Below are positions 1 to 6,713 of a stretch of 12,437 nucleotides of DNA, piece after piece. This DNA is from Flavobacteriia bacterium (GTDB lineage Bacteria; Bacteroidota; Bacteroidia; Flavobacteriales; Flavobacteriaceae), in the NCBI GenBank assembly GCA_011330545.1, contig DRQI01000026.1:1-12437 (forward strand), given 5' to 3'. The notes below the pieces were generated by a model. The model saw only the letters and a list, made by a program, of their open reading frames with translations. It was not told the DNA's origin and did no database searches. How positions within the stretch are numbered: the first letter of the stretch is position 1; the number at the start of each line of letters is the position of its first letter. Position numbers and translations under genes: made by a program.

Positions 1-916
1 ATCCATGCAAAAAGCCTTACCCGAAATGGGTGTTAAAAAAGAAGATGTGGTATTTATTTCCGGAATCGGATGTTCGTCTCGTTTTCCTTATTATATAGAT
101 TCTTACGGAATGCATAGTATTCACGGGCGAGCCCCGGCTATTGCCAGTGGCGTAAAACTGGCAAATCCGGCGTTAAGCGTTTGGGTAATTACCGGAGATG
201 GAGATTCATTGGCTATTGGCGGAAACCATTTTATACATGTGTTGAGAAGAAACCTCGATTTGAATATCATCTTATTTAACAATGAGATTTACGGATTGAC
301 CAAAGGGCAGTTTTCGCCAACCTCTTTAATCGGCCAAAAAACAAAAACGTCTCCTTATGGCAATACACAACCTCCTTTCCATCCCGGAGAATTGGCATTA
401 GGTGCTCAAGCGCGGTTTTTTGCACGAATTGGTGGAAATACGCCCAAAGAAATGACACAATTGTTTATCGAAGCAGAAAAATTTAAAGGCACTTCTCTAA
501 TAGAAGTATTACAAAATTGTGTGATTTTTAACGACGGCTGTTTTACACAATATACCGATAAAAATATTCGCGAAGACAAGCAAATACATTTAGAACACAA
601 CAAACCGATGATTTTTGGTAAAGAACGCGATAAAGGGCTTGTACTAAACGGATTGAAATTAGAAGTAGTTACCATTGGAGAAAACGGCATCACCGAAGAT
701 GACTTGTTAATACACGATGCCAAAGAACCAGACCCAACATTGCATTATATGTTGGTGCGAATGGAATATCCTTTGGCAACAGGTATTATCAGGGCAGTTG
801 AAGAATTGACCTTTGAAGAACGAGAAGAAGCCTTAACCCAAGAAGTTAGTGCACATTCAAAATTTACCAAAGTAGACGATTTGTTCTTTAGCGGCGAAAC
901 CTATGAGGTTAAGTAA
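1..916 (+). CDS. korB: 2-oxoglutarate:ferredoxin oxidoreductase beta subunit, 5'-truncated
   Basis: This is the thiamine-diphosphate (TPP) subunit of a 2-oxoacid:ferredoxin oxidoreductase, which with KorA converts 2-oxoglutarate and CoA to succinyl-CoA, CO2 and reduced ferredoxin in the cytoplasm. The frame is open from base 2, and the ATG at base 5 is internal: family members carry about 20-40 more N-terminal residues, including a CPGC motif that would lie off the left edge. Numbering from that Met, GDGDSLAIGGNHFIH (64-78) and the NN pair (92-93) form the TPP/Mg site. GIGCSS (Cys23) and Cys172 in QNCVIFNDG match the remaining two 4Fe-4S ligands of the archaeal enzyme. The Kor assignment over other 2-oxoacid substrates rests on recalled similarity to Bacteroidota KorB. 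KorA is presumably just upstream. A terminator-like hairpin follows, so it may not be cotranscribed with nuo. Confidence 0.9.
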   Translation, partial: SMQKALPEMGVKKEDVVFISGIGCSSRFPYYIDSYGMHSIHGRAPAIASGVKLANPALSVWVITGDGDSLAIGGNHFIHVLRRNLDLNIILFNNEIYGLTKGQFSPTSLIGQKTKTSPYGNTQPPFHPGELALGAQARFFARIGGNTPKEMTQLFIEAEKFKGTSLIEVLQNCVIFNDGCFTQYTDKNIREDKQIHLEHNKPMIFGKERDKGLVLNGLKLEVVTIGENGITEDDLLIHDAKEPDPTLHYMLVRMEYPLATGIIRAVEELTFEEREEALTQEVSAHSKFTKVDDLFFSGETYEVK

Positions 917-967
917 CAAATTTGAATAAACAAGTACTAAATTTCAATATTTTTTACCAAAAAAAAT

Positions 968-1009
968 ATTAGAGATTTGACAATTGGAATCTGAGATTTA
1001 GAATTTTTT
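968..1009. repeat. degenerate AT-rich heptamer array
   Basis: Six consecutive 7-mers can be read in phase: attagag, atttgac, aattgga, atctgag, atttaga, atttttt. They share an ATTTGAG-like core but are heavily diverged, so this is the weakest of the heptamer arrays. The upstream bases 919-967 are AT-rich with aatttga and aatttca spaced 21 bp apart, and hold no gene that I can see. Confidence 0.4.
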
Positions 1010-1017
1010 AATATAGG

Positions 1018-1036
1018 CTGACTATTGTCAGTTTTT
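1018..1036 (+). terminator. short terminator-like hairpin after korB
   Basis: CTGAC (1018-1022) and GTCAG (1027-1031) form a perfect 5-bp stem around a TATT loop, followed directly by five T residues. The stem is short and could be extended only by G-T pairs, so it would be a weak intrinsic terminator. Its place about 100 bp after korB and before nuoA is suitable. Confidence 0.4.
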
Positions 1037-1061
1037 GCACAAAACTATTCAATTAATTTTG
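1034..1061 (+). promoter_or_regulatory. candidate Bacteroidota-type promoter for the nuo operon
   Basis: TAATTTTG at 1054-1061 matches the Bacteroidota -7 element TAnnTTTG. A TTTG at 1034-1037 could be the -33 element, with a 16-bp spacer that is slightly shorter than usual. Transcription would start near 1068, placing the heptamer array in the nuoA leader. The elements overlap a perfect inverted repeat, GCACAAAA (1037-1044) and TTTTGTGC (1057-1064), which might be an operator or a chance hairpin. AT-rich DNA gives frequent chance matches. Confidence 0.3.
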
Positions 1062-1072
1062 TGCTGGCTGTT

Positions 1073-1128
1073 GAAACACGAAACACGAAACACGAAACAC
1101 GAAACACAGAACACGAAACTTAGAACTT
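1073..1128. repeat. heptamer tandem array, GAAACAC unit
   Basis: Eight 7-bp units in unbroken phase: five perfect GAAACAC copies (1073-1107), then agaacac, gaaactt and agaactt. The array ends 11 bp before the nuoA start. The perfect core with decayed copies at the nuoA end suggests growth by slippage or unequal exchange. Confidence 0.9.
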
Positions 1129-1139
1129 AAACAACAATT

Positions 1140-1490
1140 ATGGGTTACGAAGCAATACTGGTTTTTCTTTTAGCAGGAGTGGTACTGGTTGCCGGGGCAA
1201 ATGCCTTGTCAGGATTGATTTCTCATAAATCTGATAATGCCCAAAAAAGAGACCCTTATGAATGTGGTATGGAAACCATTGGCCCTACTTGGATTCAATT
1301 CAAAGTTGGGTACTACTTATTTGCCATATTATTTTTAATTTTTGATGTTGAAGTTGCATTTTTAATTCCTTGGGCGGTTGTTTTTAAAGAAATAGGAACC
1401 ATTGCCTTAATAGAAATCATAGTATTTTTGGTAATCTTAGGCTTAGGATTGTTATACGCCTATAAAAAAGGAGCTTTACGATGGGAATAG
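1140..1490 (+). CDS. nuoA: NADH-quinone oxidoreductase subunit A
   Basis: This is the small membrane subunit of complex I (mitochondrial ND3), which contacts NuoH and the Q-module near the quinone channel. The protein has 116 residues, a normal length, and three predicted membrane helices at about 5-27, 54-80 and 87-108. The conserved loop between helices 1 and 2 contains DPYECG (38-43), whose cysteine corresponds to the loop cysteine of ND3. [12 protein letters not shown] (68-79) carries the conserved acidic residues of helix 2. The start is the only ATG that gives the expected N-terminus, and an A-rich leader precedes it with no Shine-Dalgarno site. It is the first gene of the nuo operon and overlaps nuoB by 10 bp, which implies translational coupling. 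Confidence 0.97.
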   Translation: MGYEAILVFLLAGVVLVAGANALSGLISHKSDNAQKRDPYECGMETIGPTWIQFKVGYYLFAILFLIFDVEVAFLIPWAVVFKEIGTIALIEIIVFLVILGLGLLYAYKKGALRWE

Positions 1491-2083
1491 ACGCAGACAA
1501 AACACGATATCTAAAACAAGCAGAAGCCGAAGGGAGAAAAGAAATTTTGCCCGAGAGCTTTCCCGGTAAGGTAATTCCGGGAGGTAATGGAGGAAATATC
1601 GTAGTAACCTCACTCGATAAAGTTATCAATTGGGGGCGTTCAAATTCACTATGGCCATTGTATTTCGGTACCAGTTGTTGTGCCATTGAAATGATGCAAA
1701 GTGGTGCTGCCAAACACGATTGGTCGCGATTTGGTTTTGAGGTAGCACGGCCTTCGCCTAGACAAGCCGATTTAATTATTATTGCCGGAACCATTGTCAA
1801 TAAAATGGCACCGGTTTTACGAAGGTTATACGACCAAATGGCAGAACCTAAATATGTAATTGCCATGGGCGCTTGTGCCATTTCAGGAGGGCCGTTTTTT
1901 TACAATTCGTATTCGGTAGTAAAAGGGGCAGACCACGTGATACCGGTAGATGTTTATGTGCCCGGTTGCCCACCAAGGCCCGAAGCCTTATTAGAAGGAA
2001 TGATTATGCTGCAAAAAAAGATACAAACCGAAAATATGAAGCATAAAAAGAATCCGATTGATGGATTTGATGAAGGGCTTTAA
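1481..2083 (+). CDS. nuoB: NADH-quinone oxidoreductase subunit B (cluster N2)
   Basis: NuoB (PSST/Nqo6) carries N2, the last iron-sulfur cluster before quinone, at the junction of the peripheral and membrane arms. All four N2 ligands are visible: adjacent Cys66-Cys67 in FGTSCCAIE, Cys132 in GACAISGG and Cys163 in [19 protein letters not shown] (88-97) is the usual segment after the first ligands. The length of 200 residues is normal, with a charged N-terminal extension of about 40 residues before the fold and a lysine-rich tail. The ATG lies inside the end of nuoA in another frame. A later start would trim the extension without touching the core. nuoC follows after 17 bp. Confidence 0.97.
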   Translation: MGIDADKTRYLKQAEAEGRKEILPESFPGKVIPGGNGGNIVVTSLDKVINWGRSNSLWPLYFGTSCCAIEMMQSGAAKHDWSRFGFEVARPSPRQADLIIIAGTIVNKMAPVLRRLYDQMAEPKYVIAMGACAISGGPFFYNSYSVVKGADHVIPVDVYVPGCPPRPEALLEGMIMLQKKIQTENMKHKKNPIDGFDEGL

Positions 2084-2100
2084 GAATAGAGAAAAATAAA

Positions 2101-2562
2101 ATGACAAATCAAGAAATACAACAACTCGTAAATAGCTGGTCGGATAAACTGGAGTTTTCTGAAGAAGAGTCAGAATTTCTAAACGTATGGGTTTCCAAAG
2201 AAGAATTACATTCTATTTGTGAACAGTTGAAAACGAATCGCGATTTGAAATTTGATTATCTATTTTGTGTTACAGGAATGGACTGGGGAGAAGAACTAGG
2301 TGTCATTTACCATTTAGAATCTACAGAGTTCAGGCATAATATAGTAGTGAAGGTAAAAACAGCCGATAGAGAAAATCCAACCTTAGATACTGTTTCAGAT
2401 ATTTGGCTAACTGCTGAATATCACGAAATGGAAGTCTATGATTTTTTCGGAATAAAATTCAATAACCACCCCAATCTTAAACGTTTGTTTTTACCTGCTG
2501 ATTGGGAAGGTTATCCATTGCGAAAAGATTATGTTGACGAAGTGAATATGGTGATAAAGTAA
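2101..2562 (+). CDS. nuoC: NADH-quinone oxidoreductase subunit C
   Basis: NuoC (30-kDa subunit) is a peripheral-arm subunit that holds no cofactor and packs against NuoD and NuoB. The 153-residue protein contains the family signature at 109-145: EMEVYDFFGIKF, then NHPNLKRLFLPADWEG, then YPLRKDY. The FDYLFCVTGMDW segment (51-62) is also typical. In several Bacteroidota NuoC and NuoD are fused as NuoCD. Here they are separate genes, with a 189-bp repeat-filled spacer between them. The ATG follows an A-rich stretch. The N-terminus is shorter than in many homologues but no key segment is missing. Confidence 0.95.
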   Translation: MTNQEIQQLVNSWSDKLEFSEEESEFLNVWVSKEELHSICEQLKTNRDLKFDYLFCVTGMDWGEELGVIYHLESTEFRHNIVVKVKTADRENPTLDTVSDIWLTAEYHEMEVYDFFGIKFNNHPNLKRLFLPADWEGYPLRKDYVDEVNMVIK

Positions 2563-2565
2563 TGT

Positions 2566-2635
2566 GAAGATAGGTGACGGAAGATGGAAGACAGAAGACA
2601 GATGACGGGTGACAGAAGAAAGATGACGGAAGACG
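2566..2635. repeat. heptamer tandem array, GAAGACG-like unit
   Basis: Ten consecutive 7-mers in perfect phase start 4 bp after the nuoC stop: gaagata, ggtgacg, gaagatg, gaagaca, gaagaca, gatgacg, ggtgaca, gaagaaa, gatgacg, gaagacg. The strand is almost purely purine. Specific variants (gatgacg, ggtgacg) recur in the array at 3880-3914, so the two are related. Confidence 0.9.
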
Positions 2636-2674
2636 GATAACAAAACATAACTATTAAAAAACAAATCTTTACGA

Positions 2675-2726
2675 GCTTAGCGGCTCTGCGAGAGAAACAA
2701 AAGACGTTGTAGCTTTGCGAGAGCTA
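2675..2726. repeat. TTTGCGAG-type dispersed repeat, two partial copies
   Basis: Two related segments, one containing ggctctgcgagag (2682-2694) and one containing tagctttgcgagagc (2710-2724), share a (C)TNTGCGAGAG core with each other and with 6747-6757. The second is bounded by TAGCT and AGCTA, which could form a 5-bp stem. No open frame or RNA gene is evident here. Confidence 0.5.
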
Positions 2727-2751
2727 TATTTCGTATAGATAGAAATTAAAA

Positions 2752-3876
2752 ATGACAAAAGATCAACTCATAAAACCCAAACTAAAAACCGAAGAGTACT
2801 TCATCAATATGGGGCCGCAGCATCCTGCCACCCATGGTGTTTTACGGTTGATTTTAACCATTGATGGAGAAATTATCAAAAATATTGAACCCGATTTAGG
2901 GTATATTCACCGATCTATCGAAAAAATGTGCGAACGCGATAGCTATCAGCAAATAGTCCATTTAACCGATAGAATGGACTACCTGTCTTCTCACATCAAT
3001 AATGAAGCTGTGTGCTTAACCGTTGAAAAAGCATTAGAACTTGAAGTCCCTGAGCGGGTAAAAGTAATCAGAACCATTATTGCCGAATTGACAAGAATTG
3101 CTTCACATTGTTTATGGTGGGGCGTTATGGGAATGGATGTGGGCGCTTTAACCACCTATTTTTATGCGTTTCGAGACCGCGAAATGATCAATGATATTTT
3201 TGAAGAAACCTGCGGTGCCCGTTTGACGATGAATTATAACATTCCCGGCGGATTGATGTTTGACATCCACCCTAACTTTATAAAACGAGTAAAAGAATTT
3301 ATTACACATTTTAAAACCAAAATACCCGAATACGACCGCTTATTAACCGGAAATGTAATTTTTCAGAAAAGAACAAAAGGAGTAGGTGTTTTGTCTAAAG
3401 AAGATGCCATTTCGTTTGGTGCTTCCGGGCCGGTTGCCAGAGGTTCGGGCGTTTCTTGTGACATCAGAAAAATTCACCCGTATAGTGCCTATACACAAGT
3501 AAATTTTAACGAGGTGCTTTTTACCGAAGGCGATAGTTTGGCAAGATATAAAGTACGTATTCAAGAGTTGTGGGAATCGGTGGCTATTGTAGAACAATTG
3601 GTAGATAATATTCCTGAAGGAGATATCAAAGTAGATACAAAAGCGGTAATCAAATTACCCAAAGGAGAATATTATCAACGAGTAGAAACCGCAAGAGGTG
3701 AACTGGGTGTTTATATAAATAGTACAGGTACTAAAAATCCGTATCGCGTAAAATTCAGGTCGCCCGGTTTTTCAAACCTTTCTGTGATTAATAAAATCGC
3801 AAAAGGCTCAAAAATTGGTGATTTGGTGGCCATCATGTCAACTATTGATATTGTTGTACCCGATATAGATCGCTAG
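2752..3876 (+). CDS. nuoD: NADH-quinone oxidoreductase subunit D
   Basis: NuoD (49-kDa subunit/Nqo4), related to the large subunit of NiFe hydrogenases, forms the quinone head-group site with NuoB. The 374-residue protein has MGPQHPATHGVLR (20-32) and GYIHRSIEKMCE (50-61), the usual markers of the family. His28 and Tyr77 (in DRMDYLSS) match the quinone-binding His38 and Tyr87 of Thermus Nqo4, both with a constant offset of 10. SGPVARGSGVSCDIRK and the C-terminal DR ending are also typical. The protein appears intact. It is followed by a 59-bp spacer with a heptamer array and then an unrelated gene, where nuoE would stand in a 14-gene operon. Confidence 0.97.
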   Translation: MTKDQLIKPKLKTEEYFINMGPQHPATHGVLRLILTIDGEIIKNIEPDLGYIHRSIEKMCERDSYQQIVHLTDRMDYLSSHINNEAVCLTVEKALELEVPERVKVIRTIIAELTRIASHCLWWGVMGMDVGALTTYFYAFRDREMINDIFEETCGARLTMNYNIPGGLMFDIHPNFIKRVKEFITHFKTKIPEYDRLLTGNVIFQKRTKGVGVLSKEDAISFGASGPVARGSGVSCDIRKIHPYSAYTQVNFNEVLFTEGDSLARYKVRIQELWESVAIVEQLVDNIPEGDIKVDTKAVIKLPKGEYYQRVETARGELGVYINSTGTKNPYRVKFRSPGFSNLSVINKIAKGSKIGDLVAIMSTIDIVVPDIDR

Positions 3877-3879
3877 TTT

Positions 3880-3914
3880 GATGACGGAAGAAGGATGACT
3901 GGTGACGGAAGAGG
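3880..3914. repeat. heptamer array, GAAGACG-like, left of the four-helix-bundle gene
   Basis: Five in-phase 7-mers: gatgacg, gaagaag, gatgact, ggtgacg, gaagagg. They begin 3 bp after the nuoD stop and have the same orientation and variants as the array after nuoC. A copy of the same family in reverse orientation lies on the other side of the next gene. Confidence 0.8.
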
Positions 3915-3935
3915 TAGTGTTTAAGATAATGATAT

Positions 3936-4289
3936 ATGAATTTTAAATTTGAGAAATTAATTATTTGGCAAAAGGCAATGGAGATGGCTGAAAACATTAA
4001 TTTAATAACAGATGATTTTCCAAAAAAAGAAATCTATAATTTATCTTCTCAAATAAGGAGGGCTATAGATTCTGTAGCATTAAATATTGCTGAAGGTTCA
4101 ATAGGACAATCTAACCTTGAACAAAGAAAATTTATGGGCTATGCTATTCGATCTTTAGCGGAAGTAGTAACATGTTTGCACAAGACAAAAAGAAGAGAAT
4201 ATATTACAGAGCAAGAGTTTAATGTTTTTTATGAACAGTCTTTTCATTTAATGAATATGATGATAGCTTTTAGAAATAAAATTAAATAA
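3936..4289 (+). CDS. four-helix-bundle protein, S23/IVP family
   Basis: The 117-residue protein belongs to the four-helix-bundle family first found in intervening sequences of 23S rRNA genes (S23/IVP, TIGR02436-like) and related to the Avd protein of diversity-generating retroelements. Visible family segments are LIIWQKAMEMAE (8-19), DFPKKEIYNLSSQIRRA (27-43), SVALNIAEGS (46-55) and FMGYAIRSLAEVVTCLHK (66-83). It is all-helical and basic, with no membrane segment or known catalytic residues. Biochemical function is unknown; nucleic-acid binding has been suggested for the family. It has no known role in complex I. Codon use differs from its neighbours: of its eight alanine codons none is GCC, and none of its threonine codons is ACC, although both are common in the nuo genes. 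With the flanking inverted arrays this suggests later insertion. Confidence 0.9.
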   Translation: MNFKFEKLIIWQKAMEMAENINLITDDFPKKEIYNLSSQIRRAIDSVALNIAEGSIGQSNLEQRKFMGYAIRSLAEVVTCLHKTKRREYITEQEFNVFYEQSFHLMNMMIAFRNKIK

Positions 4290-4312
4290 ATAGTAGTTCA
4301 TTGGTTTTGCCT

Positions 4313-4340
4313 GACTTCAGTCTTCGGTCTTCGGTCTTCA
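4313..4340. repeat. heptamer array, inverted copy, right of the four-helix-bundle gene
   Basis: Four in-phase 7-mers: gacttca, gtcttcg, gtcttcg, gtcttca. Read on the minus strand they are tgaagac, cgaagac, cgaagac, tgaagtc, the same family as the GAAGACG arrays at 2566 and 3880 in opposite orientation. The array ends 18 bp before the nuoH start. Confidence 0.85.
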
Positions 4341-4358
4341 AACCAAAAACAAATAAAA

Positions 4359-5423
4359 ATGATTACATATTTATCCATGACCAAATCAATACACGATTGG
4401 CTTTTTTCCATACTACCTGAAGGTGCTGCCAACATCACCGAAATGGTACTCATCGCACTTGCTTATTTAGCCCTTTTTGCCGTTGCAGGCTTGTATTTAG
4501 TATTGTTAGAACGTAAAGTTGCAGCGTGGTTTCAATTGCGGCTAGGGCCTAATCGTGTTGGCCCCGGAGGTATTTTTCAAACTATGGCAGATGCGCTAAA
4601 ATTGGTTTCAAAAGAATTGACAAGTACCGATAGGATTGATAAATTCCTCTATAATTTAGCCCCTTATTTTGTTATTGTTACTGCTTTGTTGGCCATGACT
4701 ATTTTTCCGTTTTCAAAACAATTACAGGCTTTTGACCCCAATATAGGAATGTTCTTTTTACTGGCAATATCCTCTATTGGAGTTATCGGAATTTTAGTAG
4801 GCGGATGGGCCAGTAACAATAAATATGCCTTGATTGGTGCTATGCGGAGTGGGTTGCAAACCATTAGCTATGAGCTCTCTGTGGGGTTGTCAATTCTAAC
4901 GATGATATTACTAACAGGCTCCTTACAACTGTCAGAAATTATCGAAGTGCAACGTACCGGTGGATGGTTGATATGGCAAGGACACATCCCTGCTATTATT
5001 GCTTTTATGGTTTTTATGATTGCCGGTACCGCCGAAACCAACAGGGCACCTTTTGATTTGGTAGAAGCTGAATCAGAATTAGGAGCCGGTTTCCATACCG
5101 AATATTCAGGAATGAAATTCGCTTATTTCTTTTTAGCAGAATTTATCAATATGTTTATTATTGCCTCTATTGCAGTAGTACTTTTTTTTGGAGGATGGCT
5201 TTCCCCTTTCGGAATTACCGAAGGCATAACCTGGTTTCCTGAAGTATTTTGGTTTTTTATAAAAGTACTGGTTATAATATTTTTAATGATGTGGTTTCGT
5301 TGGACGTTTCCACGCTTAAGAGTAGATCAATTATTAACATTAGAATGGAAATATTTATTACCCATCAACTTGGTTAATATCATATTCATGGCAATACTAA
5401 TTTGGTTAAACTGGACACTATAA
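4359..5423 (+). CDS. nuoH: NADH-quinone oxidoreductase subunit H
   Basis: NuoH (ND1) is the membrane subunit that forms the floor of the quinone chamber and links quinone reduction to the proton path. The 354-residue protein has about eight or nine hydrophobic helices. Signatures are ERKVAAWFQLRLGPNRVGPG (51-70), SYELSVGL (170-177), and the acidic loop ETNRAPFDLVEAESELGAG (226-244) followed by FHTEYSGM (245-252). RWTFPRLRVDQL (314-325) is also conserved. The start at 4359 gives a short hydrophilic N-terminus; the Met at residue 7 is an alternative. It follows the four-helix-bundle gene after 69 bp. nuoI begins 1 bp after the stop, so H and I are tightly coupled. Confidence 0.97.
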   Translation: MITYLSMTKSIHDWLFSILPEGAANITEMVLIALAYLALFAVAGLYLVLLERKVAAWFQLRLGPNRVGPGGIFQTMADALKLVSKELTSTDRIDKFLYNLAPYFVIVTALLAMTIFPFSKQLQAFDPNIGMFFLLAISSIGVIGILVGGWASNNKYALIGAMRSGLQTISYELSVGLSILTMILLTGSLQLSEIIEVQRTGGWLIWQGHIPAIIAFMVFMIAGTAETNRAPFDLVEAESELGAGFHTEYSGMKFAYFFLAEFINMFIIASIAVVLFFGGWLSPFGITEGITWFPEVFWFFIKVLVIIFLMMWFRWTFPRLRVDQLLTLEWKYLLPINLVNIIFMAILIWLNWTL

Positions 5424-5424
5424 A

Positions 5425-5901
5425 ATGAGTTATTTTTCAGACATATATAAAGGCATCAAAACATTACTTACCGGTATGCGCGTTACCGGAGGTTATTTTG
5501 TCAACGCAAGAAAAGGAACACTCACGCAACAATATCCAGACAATAGGGAAACCTTAAAAATGTTCGAACGTTTTCGCGGCGAAGTAGTTATGCCGCATGA
5601 TGAAAATAATGAACACCAATGTACCGGTTGCCAAAAATGTGAAATTGCCTGCCCGAATGGCAGTATTGAAATTATTTGGGATAGAGGTGTCGATGAAACT
5701 ACCGGTAAAAAGAAAAAGAAAATAGACAAGCATATCTATCATTTATCGATGTGTACCATGTGCGGACTGTGTATTGAGGCCTGCCCGACAGACGCCATTG
5801 TTTGGGCTCCAAATTTTGAAAACTCTGTCTATGACAGAACACAATTAACCAAAGTATTAAACCAACCCGGTTCAAAAGTAAAACCCGGGGTTGAAGATTA
5901 A
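5425..5901 (+). CDS. nuoI: NADH-quinone oxidoreductase subunit I (2x[4Fe-4S])
   Basis: NuoI (TYKY/Nqo9) carries clusters N6a and N6b, which pass electrons to N2. Two complete ferredoxin-type motifs are seen: Cys66, 69, 72 and 76 in CTGCQKCEIACP, and Cys110, 113, 116 and 120 in CTMCGLCIEACP. The 158-residue length is normal. Between the motifs lies a basic stretch, TGKKKKKIDKH (93-103). In complexes that lack NuoE, F and G this subunit is near the likely electron entry point, so a basic patch might suit an acidic ferredoxin; similar lysine runs occur in related NuoI as far as I recall. A 138-bp repeat-containing spacer follows. Confidence 0.97.
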   Translation: MSYFSDIYKGIKTLLTGMRVTGGYFVNARKGTLTQQYPDNRETLKMFERFRGEVVMPHDENNEHQCTGCQKCEIACPNGSIEIIWDRGVDETTGKKKKKIDKHIYHLSMCTMCGLCIEACPTDAIVWAPNFENSVYDRTQLTKVLNQPGSKVKPGVED

Positions 5902-5904
5902 AAA

Positions 5905-5939
5905 TTAGTATTGAGAAGTGAGAATTTAGTATTGAGATA
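5905..5939. repeat. heptamer array, TTAGTAT/TGAGAAG units
   Basis: Five in-phase 7-mers follow the nuoI stop: ttagtat, tgagaag, tgagaat, ttagtat, tgagata. The 12-base string ttagtattgaga occurs twice at a 21-bp interval, which is three units. The same agtattgag core reappears in the spacer before nuoL. Confidence 0.7.
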
Positions 5940-5960
5940 TAAAGAATAAAAACTCTGCAT

Positions 5961-5988
5961 CCTTGTCTTGCCGGCAAGCAGGTTTGCG
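5961..5988. repeat. CCGG-centred palindromic repeat with GCAGGTTTGCG flank
   Basis: CTTGCCGGCAAG (5967-5978) is a perfect 12-base palindrome inside a longer imperfect one (5961-5982). It is followed by the string gcaggtttgcg, which is also found after the palindrome at 6724-6743. On the minus strand it translates as part of CLPARQG, a peptide typical of spurious ORFs over this kind of Bacteroidota repeat. Confidence 0.7.
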
Positions 5989-6039
5989 AGAAATAAAAAA
6001 CAATGAAAATTAACTTGCAACATAGCAAGAAATAAAAAA

Positions 6040-6585
6040 ATGGAAAGAATACTATTTTACATCATAGCCGCAATAATGATTGTTTTTGCATTGGCAACAG
6101 TTACCAGTAGAAAGGTTCTTCGGGCTGTAATGTACCTTTTATTTGTTTTAATCGGTGTTTCAGGAATCTACTTTTTAATTGATTACAGTTTTTTAGGCGC
6201 CATTCAAATTGTAGTATATGGTGGTGGGGTGATTGTACTCTTTATTTTTTCGGTACTCTTAATTCACCATGTAGAATTAGAATTAGAAGTAACACCTTTA
6301 AAGAAAAAAATTATTGCCGGTTTATTAAGTGCGGCCGGTTTAGGCATTACACTTTGGGCAATTATCACCTATCCTTTTAAAGCAGTAAACACATCACAAC
6401 CCATTGAAGTATCAGAAATCGGCAACAAATTATTGAGTTATGGCGATGGTGGATTTATTTTACCTTTTGAAGTGATTAGTGTATTGTTATTAGCAGTGAT
6501 GATTGGAGCTATTGTGATTGCTAAAGGTAAGAAACTTGGTAAAGGAGTCTCTCGCAAAGAAGCAGGGGCGCAAAATGAGAATTAA
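6040..6585 (+). CDS. nuoJ: NADH-quinone oxidoreductase subunit J
   Basis: NuoJ (ND6) is a five-helix membrane subunit between NuoH/A and NuoK; its third helix contains a pi-bulge that has been linked to coupling. The 181-residue protein has the conserved third-helix segment FLGAIQIVVYGGGVIVLFIF (51-70) and the last-helix segment GGFILPFEVISVLLLAVMIG (137-156). The C-terminal 20 residues are lysine-rich and hydrophilic. The start follows a run of A residues with no ribosome-binding motif. It stands apart from nuoI (138 bp) and nuoK (208 bp), although J and K are often closely packed or overlapping in other genomes. Confidence 0.96.
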   Translation: MERILFYIIAAIMIVFALATVTSRKVLRAVMYLLFVLIGVSGIYFLIDYSFLGAIQIVVYGGGVIVLFIFSVLLIHHVELELEVTPLKKKIIAGLLSAAGLGITLWAIITYPFKAVNTSQPIEVSEIGNKLLSYGDGGFILPFEVISVLLLAVMIGAIVIAKGKKLGKGVSRKEAGAQNEN

Positions 6586-6663
6586 AAAAGACGTAGTGAC
6601 TGACTTAATGAGAAATTGATAAAAAACGGAATAAAGAATAGTAAATAATTTATAAAACTAAAT

Positions 6664-6692
6664 AGCTAAGCGCGTTCTATGGCTTTGTGAAA
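6664..6692. repeat. diverged copy of the TTTGCGAG-type repeat
   Basis: The sequence gctaagcgcg...ggctttgtgaaag resembles gcttagcggctctgcgagag at 2675-2694, with several changes. It is a weak match and is listed because it sits in the 208-bp nuoJ-nuoK spacer, in which bases 6586-6663 otherwise show nothing. Confidence 0.35.
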
Positions 6693-6713
6693 GAATTAAA
6701 ATAACAGAATAAA

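Noticed and set aside
5..7. ATG at base 5 as the true korB start
   Set aside because: The frame is open upstream to the window edge, and the protein would lack the N-terminal CPGC cluster ligands that the family needs.
1073..1128. CRISPR-like array
   Set aside because: The units are 7 bp with no spacers between them, and there are no cas genes nearby.
1417..1881. 154-codon minus-strand open frame over nuoB
   Set aside because: It lies opposite highly conserved nuoA/nuoB sequence including Fe-S ligands, and its translation shows no family features. It is a shadow of the real gene.
3936..4289. Four-helix-bundle gene as evidence of an rRNA intervening sequence or a diversity-generating retroelement
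   Set aside because: No rRNA sequence, reverse transcriptase or template/variable repeat pair is visible in the window. Only the family relationship can be stated.
5699..6028. Minus-strand open frame over the nuoI-nuoJ spacer containing CLPARQG
   Set aside because: The peptide arises from the palindromic repeat, and the rest is antisense to nuoI. A similar frame at 6658-6840 with CLPAGR has the same origin.
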